A DNA stretch of 64,000 nt from DASUCS01 sp041166745 (GCA_041166745.1 JBEEGH010000023.1:1-64000); one strand, 5' to 3'; counted from the first letter of the stretch, positions 27,762 to 35,999 are shown. The notes: generated from the sequence alone by a model not told the origin. Program-made: numbers and translations.

Positions 27762-27767
27762 AGTGTA
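27762..27767 (-). promoter_or_regulatory. -10 element TACACT for the flavoprotein gene
   Basis: Minus-strand TANNNT 10 nt before ATG 27751, in the 65-bp divergent gap. Confidence 0.45.
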
Positions 27768-27802
27768 CGGGCGCATCGTCGAACGCCCGGACACCCCGCA
27801 AG

Positions 27803-27808
27803 TACCAT
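27803..27808 (+). promoter_or_regulatory. -10 element TACCAT for the GT39-like/PIG-V operon
   Basis: 8 nt before GTG 27817; this decides that start over the upstream in-frame codons. Confidence 0.5.
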
Positions 27809-27816
27809 CGCTCGCC

Positions 27817-29379
27817 GTGCCATCGGGCCCCGGTTCGCGTCTCGACACCGGTGACCTCTCACTCCGCCCGGTCGAGTACCTGGTGGTGGCCGCGTCTGTC
27901 GTCATCGGCGTGGGCTTGCGCTTCTGGACCAGATCGCACCTTTGGCTCGACGAGGCACTGAGCGTCGACATCGCCCGGCTGCCATTGGGTGACATCCCGA
28001 GCGCGTTGCGCCACGATGGGCATCCGCCGCTGTACTACTTCCTCCTGCACGGCTGGATGGCGGTGTTCGGTGAGGGGGACACCGCCGTGCGATCACTGTC
28101 GGGCGTGTTCGCCGTGCTCGCCCTGCCCCTCGCCTGGTGGGCTGGTCGTCGCGTCGGCGGTCGCGTCACTGCGTGGGCGTTCGTGGCGCTGCTGGCACTG
28201 TCCCCGTTCGCCATTCGCTACGGCACCGAGACGCGCATGTACTCGCTCGTCATGCTCCTCGTGTTCGCCGGCTACCTGCTGGTGGCGAACGCGCTCGAAC
28301 GCTCCTCGCCATGGCGGCTGGTGGCTATCGCGCTCGTCGTCGGCGCGCTGCTGTTGTCGCATTACTGGGCGCTGTGGTTGATTGCGGCCAGCGTGGTCGT
28401 GCTGGCGTGGCGGGCGCGCCGGAGCGCGGGCGACGACCGCCGCCGGACCATCCAAGTCCTCCTGGCAGTGATCATGGGCGGGGTGTTCCTCGTGCCGTGG
28501 GTGGCCGTGATGCTCGATCAGTCGGCGCACACTGGCACACCCTGGGCGGCGCCGGTGCGCCCCACCACGCTCGTGACTACGACGCTGCAGGACTTCGGCG
28601 GCGGCGACTACGCCGAAGGATTGTTGCTCGGATGGACGCTTGCGGCGCTGTTCGTGGTCGGGCTGGTGGCGCGGTCGATCGACGAGTACCGCCTCGAGAT
28701 CGATGTGCGCACGACGCCGCTCGTGCGCCGAGAGGCCACAGTGGTCGGTCTCACCGTCGCCATCGCGACGGTCGCCGGCTTCGCTACGCACACGACGTTT
28801 GCTACCCGATACGCGGCGATGTTGTTCCCGCTGTTCCTGCTGGTAGCCGCCGTGGGCCTCACTCGGTTCAGTGGTGTGGCCGCGCGCGGGGTGATCGCCT
28901 CAATGCTGCTCGCGCTGGGCATCGTCGGCGGTATTCACAACGCGATCACCGACCGCACACAGGTGGGCAAGATCACCGATGCGATCCGCGCCGAAGCGCA
29001 ACCAGGCGATGTCGTGTTGATCTGCCCGGACCAACTGGGCCCGAGCGTGCACCGATTGCTCCCATCCACACTCGGCCTCGCCCAGCTCAGCTATCCCACG
29101 CTCAGCGACCCGGCGCTCGTCGACTGGCGCGACTACGCCGACCGCAACGGCGCGGTGGACCCCGTCGCCACGGCCGACGCGGTCATCGCTCTGGCCCAGT
29201 CTGCGCACTCGGTCTGGTTGGTCGACAGCGCCGGCTACAAGACGTTCGAGGGCCAATGCGAGGCGGTCGAGGGCCGGCTCAACGCAAGGCTCGGTGCCGG
29301 TCAACCACTCGTGATCGACGACGGTGACGCGTTCTTCGAGCATGCGTCGTTGGTGCGGTTCGCCGGCCCCGCATCGTGA
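27817..29379 (+). CDS. GT39/ArnT-like polyprenyl-phosphate-sugar glycosyltransferase
   Basis: 520 aa. The first membrane helix is followed by the outside motif HLWLDEALS (the Asp-Glu pair expected at the catalytic site of GT39/GT83 enzymes), then DGHPPLYYFLLHGW. About eleven helices follow, then a soluble C-terminal domain of roughly 130 residues with ICPDQLGPSVHR. The enzyme probably transfers mannose or a related sugar from a polyprenyl phosphate to an outside acceptor. The GTG start is fixed by TACCAT 8 nt upstream. Its stop overlaps the start of the PIG-V-like gene (GTGA), so the two probably act on the same glycan. Confidence 0.83.
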   Translation: MPSGPGSRLDTGDLSLRPVEYLVVAASVVIGVGLRFWTRSHLWLDEALSVDIARLPLGDIPSALRHDGHPPLYYFLLHGWMAVFGEGDTAVRSLSGVFAVLALPLAWWAGRRVGGRVTAWAFVALLALSPFAIRYGTETRMYSLVMLLVFAGYLLVANALERSSPWRLVAIALVVGALLLSHYWALWLIAASVVVLAWRARRSAGDDRRRTIQVLLAVIMGGVFLVPWVAVMLDQSAHTGTPWAAPVRPTTLVTTTLQDFGGGDYAEGLLLGWTLAALFVVGLVARSIDEYRLEIDVRTTPLVRREATVVGLTVAIATVAGFATHTTFATRYAAMLFPLFLLVAAVGLTRFSGVAARGVIASMLLALGIVGGIHNAITDRTQVGKITDAIRAEAQPGDVVLICPDQLGPSVHRLLPSTLGLAQLSYPTLSDPALVDWRDYADRNGAVDPVATADAVIALAQSAHSVWLVDSAGYKTFEGQCEAVEGRLNARLGAGQPLVIDDGDAFFEHASLVRFAGPAS

Positions 29380-30476
29380 ATCGTCGAGAGATAGCGGAGG
29401 ATCTCCGCGCCGCGCTCCCGGGGTGGGTCGCAACGAGGGTGCTCGTGCTCGCCGCTTGGGCTGGGTCGTATTCGTGGATCGACCACGCCCGGCACGGCGA
29501 CCGGCCGTTGGTCAGCTTTCAAGGATTGTTCGCGTGGGACGGCGTCTTCTACCGCGGCATCGCGGAACACGGCTATCGCGCTGAAGATCCCGAAGCGTTG
29601 CGTTTCTTTCCCCTCTACTCGCTCACCGGCCGGCTCGTGCACGCCCTCACGACGATCTCGCCGGGTACCGCGCTACTGATCATCACCAACGTGGCTGCGC
29701 TGGTCGCCGGTGCGCTCGTGCACCGCCTCACCCGACTCGAGACCGGCGACCGGCGGGCCGCGCGGCGGGCGGCTTGGTACTTCGCTCTGGTGCCGCCCGC
29801 GTTCGTACTCACGTGGGCCTACGCCGAAGCGCTGTTCGTCGTGTTGGCCGCGGTGACCGTCCTCGCCTTGCGTCGTGGTCGTTGGGGATGGGCCGCGGCC
29901 GCCGGATTCGCGGCCGCGTTGACGCGCCCGACCGGCGTGTTCCTCGCCTTGGCGGCGCTGGTCGAAGTCGGACGCGGCCTGCGTTCACGACGGCTCCGTG
30001 CGCTCCTACCACGGGCATTGGCCCTGGCCGCGCCCATCGCCGGCGCGACGTGCTACCTCTGGTGGGTCGGGCACGTCTTCGGCGATTGGATGATCCCGAT
30101 CGATCGCCAGAGCGAACTGCGGGGCGGAACGTCCAACCCCATCATCCGCCTGGTCGAGGCGGCGTCCGATCTCGTGCACCGCAATGTGGACGGTCTGCAC
30201 TTTCCGTTCGCCCTCGCGCTCTTGGTGCTGGCGGTGATCGTGTGGCGTCGATTGCCGTTGTCATACGGACTGTTCTCCGTGGCGATCGTGGCGACATCGC
30301 TCGCGGCCGGCAACCTCAACTCGATCGAGCGCTATGGGCTCAACGCGTTCCCGCTGGTGATGGCGCTCTCGTTGGCGACGCCGAGCCGCCTGGCCGAGCG
30401 CGTGACCACCGCCGTCTGCGCGGTGGGTTTCACCTGGATGTGCGCGCTCGCCTGGCTCGGCGTGTACGTCCCCTAA
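29376..30476 (+). CDS. PIG-V-like mannosyltransferase
   Basis: 366 aa multi-pass membrane protein. The first outside loop is WDGVFYRGIAEHGY followed by RFFPLYSLTGRLVH, the W-D-...-GY and FFPLY signature of the PIG-V family, which uses dolichyl/polyprenyl-phosphate mannose. LTRPTGVFL and a later SIERYGLNAFPLVMAL, also family features, follow. It starts at GTG 29376, overlapping the upstream stop. The Ppm1-like gene at 15325 can supply its donor. The acceptor could be a glycolipid or an O-mannosylated protein; the sequence cannot tell. The stop overlaps the convergent 70-aa gene by four bases (CTAA). Confidence 0.85.
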   Translation: MNRREIAEDLRAALPGWVATRVLVLAAWAGSYSWIDHARHGDRPLVSFQGLFAWDGVFYRGIAEHGYRAEDPEALRFFPLYSLTGRLVHALTTISPGTALLIITNVAALVAGALVHRLTRLETGDRRAARRAAWYFALVPPAFVLTWAYAEALFVVLAAVTVLALRRGRWGWAAAAGFAAALTRPTGVFLALAALVEVGRGLRSRRLRALLPRALALAAPIAGATCYLWWVGHVFGDWMIPIDRQSELRGGTSNPIIRLVEAASDLVHRNVDGLHFPFALALLVLAVIVWRRLPLSYGLFSVAIVATSLAAGNLNSIERYGLNAFPLVMALSLATPSRLAERVTTAVCAVGFTWMCALAWLGVYVP

Positions 30477-30685
30477 GCGGTGTGCAACACCCGGCGCGGT
30501 TCGTCTTCGAGGCGCCGGATGATCAGGACCTCTGAGGTTCGAAAGCTGGCGATGCGGGTGCTCCAGCAGTCGACGACCTCTCGGCCTTCGGCATGGCGGA
30601 AGAACGTCGTCATCGGCCCTTCCTGGCGGTAGTCGGCGCCGTCGATCATCTCGCGGGTGCTGTCGCGGAGCGTGACCTCGAACAT
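30473..30685 (-). CDS. 70-aa conserved-looking small protein
   Basis: ATG 30685 is used; the in-frame sequence further upstream looks non-coding. MFEVTLRDSTREMIDGADYRQ begins the protein, followed by TTFFRHAEGREVVDCWSTRIASFRT and EVLIIRRLED, a regular beta-strand pattern like a small beta-barrel or dodecin-sized binding protein. A CACACT hexamer lies 6 nt before the ATG, close to the TANNNT consensus. The region 50 bp upstream contains three DnaA-box-like 9-mers. No family is recognised. Confidence 0.6.
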   Translation of the reverse strand: MFEVTLRDSTREMIDGADYRQEGPMTTFFRHAEGREVVDCWSTRIASFRTSEVLIIRRLEDEPRRVLHTA

Positions 30686-30733
30686 CTGTCCAGTGTGAAC
30701 GCGGTCGCCTGTGCGGCGGTAGGGGAGCAACGA

Positions 30734-30764
30734 TGTGGATTTCCTGGGGACAAGGTGTGGATCA
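30734..30764 (+). promoter_or_regulatory. Three DnaA-box-like 9-mers at 11-bp spacing
   Basis: TGTGGATTT (30734-30742), TGGGGACAA (30745-30753) and TGTGGATCA (30756-30764) lie on the same strand with start-to-start spacing of exactly 11 bp. Against the E. coli-type TGTGGATAA or actinobacterial TGTGGACAA they match 7, 8 and 8 of 9 positions. They sit in the gap between the 70-aa gene and the DNA glycosylase. Binding is inferred only. Confidence 0.35.
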
Positions 30765-31619
30765 GTGGCGCGCGATGGCGCGAAGCCGCATGCGGGGGCC
30801 GCGGCGAGGTGCGGTGATTCCCGAGCCTTCGATGAGGCGGACAACGCGACCTCGATGTCCGGCGAACGGCGCGAGCAGTTCGAGCATGCGTTGGTCGTCT
30901 CCGCGCGGTTCACCCGCGAGCGCGAACGCGACGGCGTTGGGGAGGTGATAGTCGCCGACGCTCACGGCGTCCGCATCGCCCAGTGCGACGAGGCGAACCT
31001 CGGCGGAGGTCCACACGCCAACACCCGGTATGGAGCGCAGCCGCTGGTCGAGGACGTCCGTCCCGAGCCCGACGGCTTCTTCGAGTCGATGGGCCACTCG
31101 GGCGCAGCGGTGGATCGTGTCCGCCCGCTTCCGTTCGACGCCCAGCCGGTGAAACGCGTGGGACGGCACCTCGAGCAGCCTGCGAGCCGAGGGCGTCAGG
31201 AGCAGCGGCACGGGCCCTGGCGCCGGTTCGTTCACGAGGCGAACGAGATCATTCCACGACCGGCGCGCCTCGATGCCGGTGACCTTCTGCTCGAGGATCG
31301 CAGGCACAAGTGCGTCGAGGACGCGTTCGGTGCGCGGCAACCGCAGGCTCGACAACCGGCGGGCGAGTCGAGCGACGACCGGATGGAGCGAAGGGTCGAA
31401 GCCGTCGAGCGAGTCGAGCGCTCCGGTCATCGCCGGAACGCGGGCGAGCAGCCAGTCGGCACCGGGACCCCACGCCTCGGCGCCGCCGTCGGGCTTCAGA
31501 TGAATCGTCCCCGGCCCGTCGGGGGTGTGCGTTGCCCGCCACACCCCATCTGACGCGAACCGGATCGTCGGATCGCTGCTGCCGTGACGCAGCGGCCGAA
31601 GGTTTCGAGCCAGGCTCAG
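30762..31619 (-). CDS. DNA-3-methyladenine glycosylase-like HhH-GPD protein
   Basis: 285 aa base-excision repair enzyme of the AlkA-like HhH-GPD superfamily. A N-terminal beta domain (LRPLRHGSSDPTIRF) is followed by the helical core with the helix-hairpin-helix SIPGVGVWTSAEV and the catalytic Asp in VGDYHLPN. It should remove alkylated bases. The conserved N-terminal segment RNLRPLRHG has no ATG/GTG/TTG before it; the best start is CTG 31619, whose TG is shared with the TGA of the upstream membrane protein (CTGA overlap), or CTG 31613. A second AlkA-like gene lies at 37701. Confidence 0.82.
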   Translation of the reverse strand: MSLARNLRPLRHGSSDPTIRFASDGVWRATHTPDGPGTIHLKPDGGAEAWGPGADWLLARVPAMTGALDSLDGFDPSLHPVVARLARRLSSLRLPRTERVLDALVPAILEQKVTGIEARRSWNDLVRLVNEPAPGPVPLLLTPSARRLLEVPSHAFHRLGVERKRADTIHRCARVAHRLEEAVGLGTDVLDQRLRSIPGVGVWTSAEVRLVALGDADAVSVGDYHLPNAVAFALAGEPRGDDQRMLELLAPFAGHRGRVVRLIEGSGITAPRRGPRMRLRAIARH

Positions 31620-32305
31620 AGCGCGCCGGCCTCCATGAGGCGGATGGCCTCGCCGAACTCGTCGCTGTTGCGGAAGAAGCGGACCGCGTACCAAACCGAC
31701 CATCCCATCAGAAGGGCAGTCAGGGGAACGCCGGTCACGAGGTTGACGGCGATGAACGAGTCGACGTTGCCGCCGCTCAGCGACGCCATCCGAACCACGC
31801 TGCGCAGGATGAGATACGCGCCCCACGCGAGCGACACTCGGGTGAAGGCCCGCTTGAAGGTGGCCGAGGAGCGAACCTCTTCGGGGAAGGGGTACGTCTC
31901 CATCGCGAACAGGCCTGCCAACGGCCTTCCGATGAGCGCCGAACCGACGAATGCGAGCCCGTACGCCCCGTTGATCAGGACCGGCTGGGCGAGGAACACG
32001 ACCGTGCTGTCCGACGCGATGCCGATGGCGGCCTGGATCAGCACGAGACCGAGGCCCAAGCGGGCCATCATGCCGGGGCGATCGTGGCTGCGCTCCCAGC
32101 GGTACGCCAAGAACGAGGCGATCGTCGAGGCGATGATGCCGACGAGCAGTCCGGACAGCTTGAACCCTGCGTAGAACACGAGCATCGGTCCGAAGGCGTC
32201 GCGAGCGAAGCGGGGACCGGAACCGAGAAGGATCGACCGGGTCGACACCTCGGGGATGTGGAACTCGCCATCAGCCAGGACTTCAGGGGCGGCAACGTCG
32301 CTCAT
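31616..32305 (-). CDS. Multi-pass membrane protein (VC0807-like)
   Basis: 229 aa with five or six hydrophobic segments, including GPMLVFYAGFKLSGLLVGI, LGLVLIQAAIGIASD and LVTGVPLTALLMGWSVWYAV; conserved polar points include YRWERSHDRP and the ARG/PRO loop RPLAGLF. Proteins of this shape are annotated as VC0807-family membrane proteins of unknown function. ATG 32305 is confirmed by TACGTT 6 nt upstream. It is coupled to the DNA glycosylase by a CTGA overlap, so the two are co-expressed, although no functional link is obvious. Confidence 0.75.
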   Translation of the reverse strand: MSDVAAPEVLADGEFHIPEVSTRSILLGSGPRFARDAFGPMLVFYAGFKLSGLLVGIIASTIASFLAYRWERSHDRPGMMARLGLGLVLIQAAIGIASDSTVVFLAQPVLINGAYGLAFVGSALIGRPLAGLFAMETYPFPEEVRSSATFKRAFTRVSLAWGAYLILRSVVRMASLSGGNVDSFIAVNLVTGVPLTALLMGWSVWYAVRFFRNSDEFGEAIRLMEAGAL

Positions 32306-32311
32306 GGGTCG

Positions 32312-32317
32312 AACGTA
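32312..32317 (-). promoter_or_regulatory. -10 element TACGTT for the membrane protein/DNA glycosylase operon
   Basis: Minus-strand TANNNT 6 nt before ATG 32305. Confidence 0.5.
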
Positions 32318-32375
32318 ATCCGGGCCGGCCTCTCGGTCATCGGCCGCGGGGAGGATTGCGGACTCCGACCCTGGT

Positions 32376-33032
32376 CTATCCATTGGGTTCCACCAGCGCA
32401 TGGTCGAACGCGAAGACGATCGCCGCCGCTCGGTCGCGGAGGTCGAGCTTCGTGAAGATGTGACCGATGTGGCTCTTGACGGTGCCTTCGCTGATGAAGA
32501 GCTCCACCCCGATCTCCGTGTTCGAGCGGCCCCGGCCGATCAGGCGCAACACGTCGACCTCGCGCTCCGTTAGCTCGGCCAGCTTGGCCTGCTGCTGGGC
32601 GCGGGGGATACCGGTGGAGCGGTAGGCCTCGATGACCTTGCCGGCGATGGCCGGGTCGAGCCACGCGCCTCCCTTGGCGACCGAGCGGACGGCGGCGATG
32701 AGATCCTCACCTCGCGCGTCCTTCAGGATGAATCCGCTGGCGCCGGCGGCCAGTGATGCCGCGACCACAGCGTCGTCGTCGAACGTGGTGAGGGTGAGCA
32801 CGGGCGGCGCGTCGGCCTGCGCGCGGAGACGCCGGGTCGCTTCGGTTCCGTCGACGTGCTTCATGCGCACGTCCATCACGACGATGTCCGGATGGGTTGC
32901 GGCGACCGCGGCCTCGACCTCCTCGCCGTCGGCGCACTCGGCGACGATCTCCATGTCGTCTTCTGGGCCCAGGATGCGCGACAGACCGGCCCTGACCAGC
33001 GGCTGGTCGTCGACGAGCAGCACGCGGATCAC
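32376..33032 (-). CDS. NarL/LuxR-family response regulator
   Basis: 218 aa. Receiver domain with acidic pocket LLVDDQ, phospho-acceptor Asp in VVMDVRM, and conserved Lys in FILKDA; C-terminal LuxR-type helix-turn-helix LTEREVDVLRLIGRGRSNTEIG followed by SEGTVKSHIGHIFTKL. It is the DNA-binding partner of the histidine kinase encoded just upstream, with start GTG 33032 overlapping the kinase stop (GTGA). The longer ORF start at 33056 would lie inside the kinase gene and is not needed. Targets are unknown. Confidence 0.92.
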   Translation of the reverse strand: MIRVLLVDDQPLVRAGLSRILGPEDDMEIVAECADGEEVEAAVAATHPDIVVMDVRMKHVDGTEATRRLRAQADAPPVLTLTTFDDDAVVAASLAAGASGFILKDARGEDLIAAVRSVAKGGAWLDPAIAGKVIEAYRSTGIPRAQQQAKLAELTEREVDVLRLIGRGRSNTEIGVELFISEGTVKSHIGHIFTKLDLRDRAAAIVFAFDHALVEPNG

Positions 33033-34204
33033 GGGAGCGTGGCCGCCACTCGCCATTCGGTGTCGCTCTGCCCGGCCTCGAACGATCCGCCGAGGGCCGC
33101 GGCCCGCTCCGCCATACCGGTGAGGCCCATGCCGGCTCTCCGTGGCCGGTTCGGCGCGGCGCCTTCCGTGCGCACGTCGATGTTCAAGGGCGGACCGACC
33201 TCGATGTGGACCGTCGTGCGCGCCCCTGGCGCGTGGCGGCCGGCGTTGGTGAGGGACTCCTGCACGATGCGGTACAGGGCCAAGCCCGCGGCGGGTTCGA
33301 CGCGGTCGAGGTCGCCGTGGAGATCGAGCGACACGTCCAGACCGGCCGCGCGGTAGCCGTCGACGAGCGCGGGCACGTCGGGGGCAGACGGCAGGGGATC
33401 GGTGCTCGGCCCGGTGCCGTCGGTCCGCAGGAGCCCAACCGTGTGCCGGATCTCGTTCAAGCTGGTGCGGCCGGCCTTTTCGGCCTCCTCGAGCGCCTCG
33501 GTCGCCGCGGTGTTGTCACCTCGTCCGACGGCAAGGCGCGCGGCCGTGAGATGCAGCATCGTGACCGTGAGCGAATGGGCGATCACGTCGTGCACCTCGC
33601 GCGCGATCCGCTGGCGCTCCGCCGTGGTCGCCTGCTCCGACAATGCCTCCTGGGCGATTTTGCCGTTCAGGACGGCGACGAGGAGCGCCCGAATCACGAG
33701 GCCCGCGAGCAACGCGGTGATGACTCCCGCGGACCAGATCACTTCAGCGCCGTAGACCGGATCAGTGAAGTAGCGGCCGATGGTGATCGCGAGTGCGGCC
33801 GCGGTGACGGCCGCGATGACCCGCCGGCTGCCGACCGCCGCGGTCTGGCCGACGAACCAGACGAACATCATCATCGTGGTCTGAGTGCGGCCCTCGCTGT
33901 CGTAGAGCCCCAGCGGTGATCCGAACAGATTGAGCATTGCGAGCGGCACGAGGGTCCAGATCGCGACCACCGGGAGCGGGACGTCGAAGCGGAGCTGGAC
34001 GATCATCGGGCTCACGGCGAGTGCGAGCAGGATCGCGAGCAACACCGGGGAGTCGACGCGGCGAAACGACGCGACGAACGTCGCGATCGCTACCAGGCTC
34101 ACGCCGACGGCGCCACCGACGCCCGCGGCCCACCAGCCAACCGGAATCTCGTTGGTCGCGATGTCCACCGGCGGAAGCTGCTCCGCGGTGAACACCCCGG
34201 TCAT
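33029..34204 (-). CDS. Two-component sensor histidine kinase (HisKA_3 type)
   Basis: 391 aa. Five or six membrane helices in the first ~175 residues with little outside sequence suggest sensing in or near the membrane. Then comes the NarL-type dimerisation motif RIAREVHDVIAHSLTVTM with the phospho-His, the N box RIVQESLTNAGRHAPG and the G box GMGLTGMAERAAALGG. ATG 34204 is preferred because it overlaps the stop of the upstream 117-aa gene (ATGA); GTG 34216 is a possible alternative. It is in a three-gene operon: 117-aa protein, kinase, regulator. Confidence 0.92.
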   Translation of the reverse strand: MTGVFTAEQLPPVDIATNEIPVGWWAAGVGGAVGVSLVAIATFVASFRRVDSPVLLAILLALAVSPMIVQLRFDVPLPVVAIWTLVPLAMLNLFGSPLGLYDSEGRTQTTMMMFVWFVGQTAAVGSRRVIAAVTAAALAITIGRYFTDPVYGAEVIWSAGVITALLAGLVIRALLVAVLNGKIAQEALSEQATTAERQRIAREVHDVIAHSLTVTMLHLTAARLAVGRGDNTAATEALEEAEKAGRTSLNEIRHTVGLLRTDGTGPSTDPLPSAPDVPALVDGYRAAGLDVSLDLHGDLDRVEPAAGLALYRIVQESLTNAGRHAPGARTTVHIEVGPPLNIDVRTEGAAPNRPRRAGMGLTGMAERAAALGGSFEAGQSDTEWRVAATLP

Positions 34205-34554
34205 GCTGAACGGCACACGGCAATCCTCTCACCGGCGACGGGTTCGACCCGTGTCTGCTCGGCGACCATGGCCCTGCGCAGCGCCTGCACGAGCGCCTCG
34301 GCACGACGAGCATTGATGCCGTCGATGCGGAGCGTCATCTCGCTGCGCCACGAAGTGGCGGAGCTCAGGTCGACATGGCCGGTTCCGTGATCGCACTCGA
34401 CGCGGGCACGGTGAGCTGCAAACCCCAGCACGATCGGGGAGCTCGTGACTTCGCCGGTGAAACGCAACGTGAGGCCGTCGACCTCGACGGCCTCGGGGAG
34501 GTGCTCGATGGCGCGCAGCAAGGGCAACGACACGAAGAGTTGCTTGGTGACCAT
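34201..34554 (-). CDS. 117-aa protein encoded ahead of the two-component system
   Basis: Soluble, no signal peptide. MVTKQLFVSLPLLRAIEHLPEAVEVDG opens the protein, followed by alternating strands (LTLRFTGEVTSSPIVLGFAA, GHVDLSSATSWRSEMTLRIDG) and a C-terminal helix, a beta-rich fold like SRPBCC or other small lipocalin-like domains, which is a guess. ATG 34554 is fixed by TACGGT 6 nt upstream. It is the first gene of the operon with the sensor kinase and response regulator, so it may modulate that signalling pair. No family is recognised. Confidence 0.65.
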   Translation of the reverse strand: MVTKQLFVSLPLLRAIEHLPEAVEVDGLTLRFTGEVTSSPIVLGFAAHRARVECDHGTGHVDLSSATSWRSEMTLRIDGINARRAEALVQALRRAMVAEQTRVEPVAGERIAVCRSA

Positions 34555-34560
34555 GCGATG

Positions 34561-34566
34561 ACCGTA
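34561..34566 (-). promoter_or_regulatory. -10 element TACGGT for the two-component operon
   Basis: Minus-strand TANNNT 6 nt before ATG 34554; it decides this start over the in-frame codon at 34581. Confidence 0.5.
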
Positions 34567-34620
34567 CGGATCGGCGCCCACTGGGTCATCCGTCCACGGT
34601 CGGGTTGCGCGGGTGCGACC

Positions 34621-35556
34621 TCAGGCCCAGCAGCGCAGCGGTTCCCCGCCGTTGTACGTGATCATGTCGGCGTACGCCTGCGGATCGATCGGGTGTCCGA
34701 GCGGCTCGCCCCGCAGCTCCGAATAGGCGCGGTACACGTTGCCGACGATCCGCTCGGGGTCGCCGAGCTCGGCGAAACGCCCGAGGTCGGTCGCCAATGC
34801 CAGATCGAGCGGCGGTGTTCCCGCATCGAAGCCCCGCCGCGCCACCTCCTGCACGAAGCGCAGGTAGGCCACCTGGTCGTCGATCGCCGACAGGCCGCAG
34901 ACGGCTCCGTGGCCCGGCACGATGACGTCCGGCCCGAGGAGCCGTAACCGCTCGAGCGCAGCCAGCGAACCGGCGACCGAGCCCATGACGACGAAGGGCG
35001 TGCCGCCGTTGAAGATGAGGTCGCCCGAGAAGAGCACTCGATGCTGCGGCAGCCACGCGATCACGTCGTTGGTCGTATGAGCAGGGCCAACGAAGTCGAG
35101 CTCGACCTTGCGATCGTCCACATACATGTCGAGTCGTTGCTCGAAGCAAACGAACGGTGGCGCGACCTCGAGCCGGCCCCAATCGACGCCCGGAAACAGA
35201 CCGGCGGCCTGATGGCCGGCGGCCAGCATCTCCTCCCGGCAGAGCTCGTGACCGATGATCGTCGCGGCGGGCAGCAAGTAGTTGCCATGCGTGTGGTCAC
35301 CGTGATGATGCGTGTTGACGAGCGTGCGCAGTGGGAGCGATGTCACCGACGCGATCGTGTGGACCAGTGCGCGGGTCCGTCGCTCGGTGAAGCACGTGTC
35401 GATCACGGTCACGCCGTCGCGGCCGACGAGGAAGCCGCTGTTGTTCAGGCCCCACGAGCCGTCGAGCTGCACGTAGGCGTAGACGCCATTGGCGACCTCT
35501 TCGACCGTCGGCGGCGGAAGGTCGGGGAGATCGTGATCGTGATGCGGGGCGCTCAT
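34621..35556 (-). CDS. Metallo-beta-lactamase-fold hydrolase
   Basis: 311 aa. The zinc signature HHHGDH is at residues 83-88, with further ligands in GPAHTTND, LFSGDLIF and VPGHGAV, the complete set of a binuclear MBL-fold enzyme. GVYAYVQLDGSWGLNNSGF at the start is typical of the glyoxalase II/SoxH-like branch that cleaves thioesters, lactones or phosphoesters. A His/Asp-rich N-terminus (HHDHD) might also hold metal. No signal peptide, so it is cytoplasmic. It stands alone, between the two-component operon and a divergent small membrane protein. The substrate is unknown. Confidence 0.88.
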   Translation of the reverse strand: MSAPHHDHDLPDLPPPTVEEVANGVYAYVQLDGSWGLNNSGFLVGRDGVTVIDTCFTERRTRALVHTIASVTSLPLRTLVNTHHHGDHTHGNYLLPAATIIGHELCREEMLAAGHQAAGLFPGVDWGRLEVAPPFVCFEQRLDMYVDDRKVELDFVGPAHTTNDVIAWLPQHRVLFSGDLIFNGGTPFVVMGSVAGSLAALERLRLLGPDVIVPGHGAVCGLSAIDDQVAYLRFVQEVARRGFDAGTPPLDLALATDLGRFAELGDPERIVGNVYRAYSELRGEPLGHPIDPQAYADMITYNGGEPLRCWA

Positions 35557-35597
35557 GGGTCGCAGCGTCGCGCAACCGGACCTGCGAGGCTGGACGG

Positions 35598-35996
35598 ATG
35601 ACTGATGACGCTGGGGAGTTGGGGGAGATCGTCGTCGAGGCCGTGTCCGAGGACGACGAGGAGCTCGATGAAGAGGAGATCGAGATCGAGGTCCAGCGCA
35701 TCCTGATCCGTGACGAGGCGCGTCTGATGGCAGTGGTCTCGCTGGTGTGCATCGTCGTTGGCGTGCTCTTCGCGGCGGGCTGGTTCTTCCTGGCGTGGCG
35801 CACGCAGAGTCAGCTGTCCGGCGGAGGGCGAGTGACTTCCGGTGGCGGATTCGGCTCGGAGGACGCCGATCTGATCGACCGCATCGAGGCGCTCGAGCAG
35901 ATCGGAATTCTGTTGCTGTTCGCGTTGGTGCTCGTCGTCGCCGGATGTGGATTACGGCTGTACGCGACCCGAGTCAACGCCGAACGCACCGACTGA
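35598..35996 (+). CDS. Small acidic membrane protein with two transmembrane helices
   Basis: 132 aa. A strongly acidic N-terminal arm (EDDEELDEEEIEIE) precedes a first helix (AVVSLVCIVVGVLFAAGWFFLAW), a Gly/Ser-rich outside loop of about 35 residues and a second helix (IGILLLFALVLVVAGCGLRL) with a short basic tail. Both ends should face the cytoplasm. It ends three bases before the stop of the convergent cyclophilin gene. No family is recognised. Confidence 0.65.
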   Translation: MTDDAGELGEIVVEAVSEDDEELDEEEIEIEVQRILIRDEARLMAVVSLVCIVVGVLFAAGWFFLAWRTQSQLSGGGRVTSGGGFGSEDADLIDRIEALEQIGILLLFALVLVVAGCGLRLYATRVNAERTD

Positions 35997-35999
35997 CCT

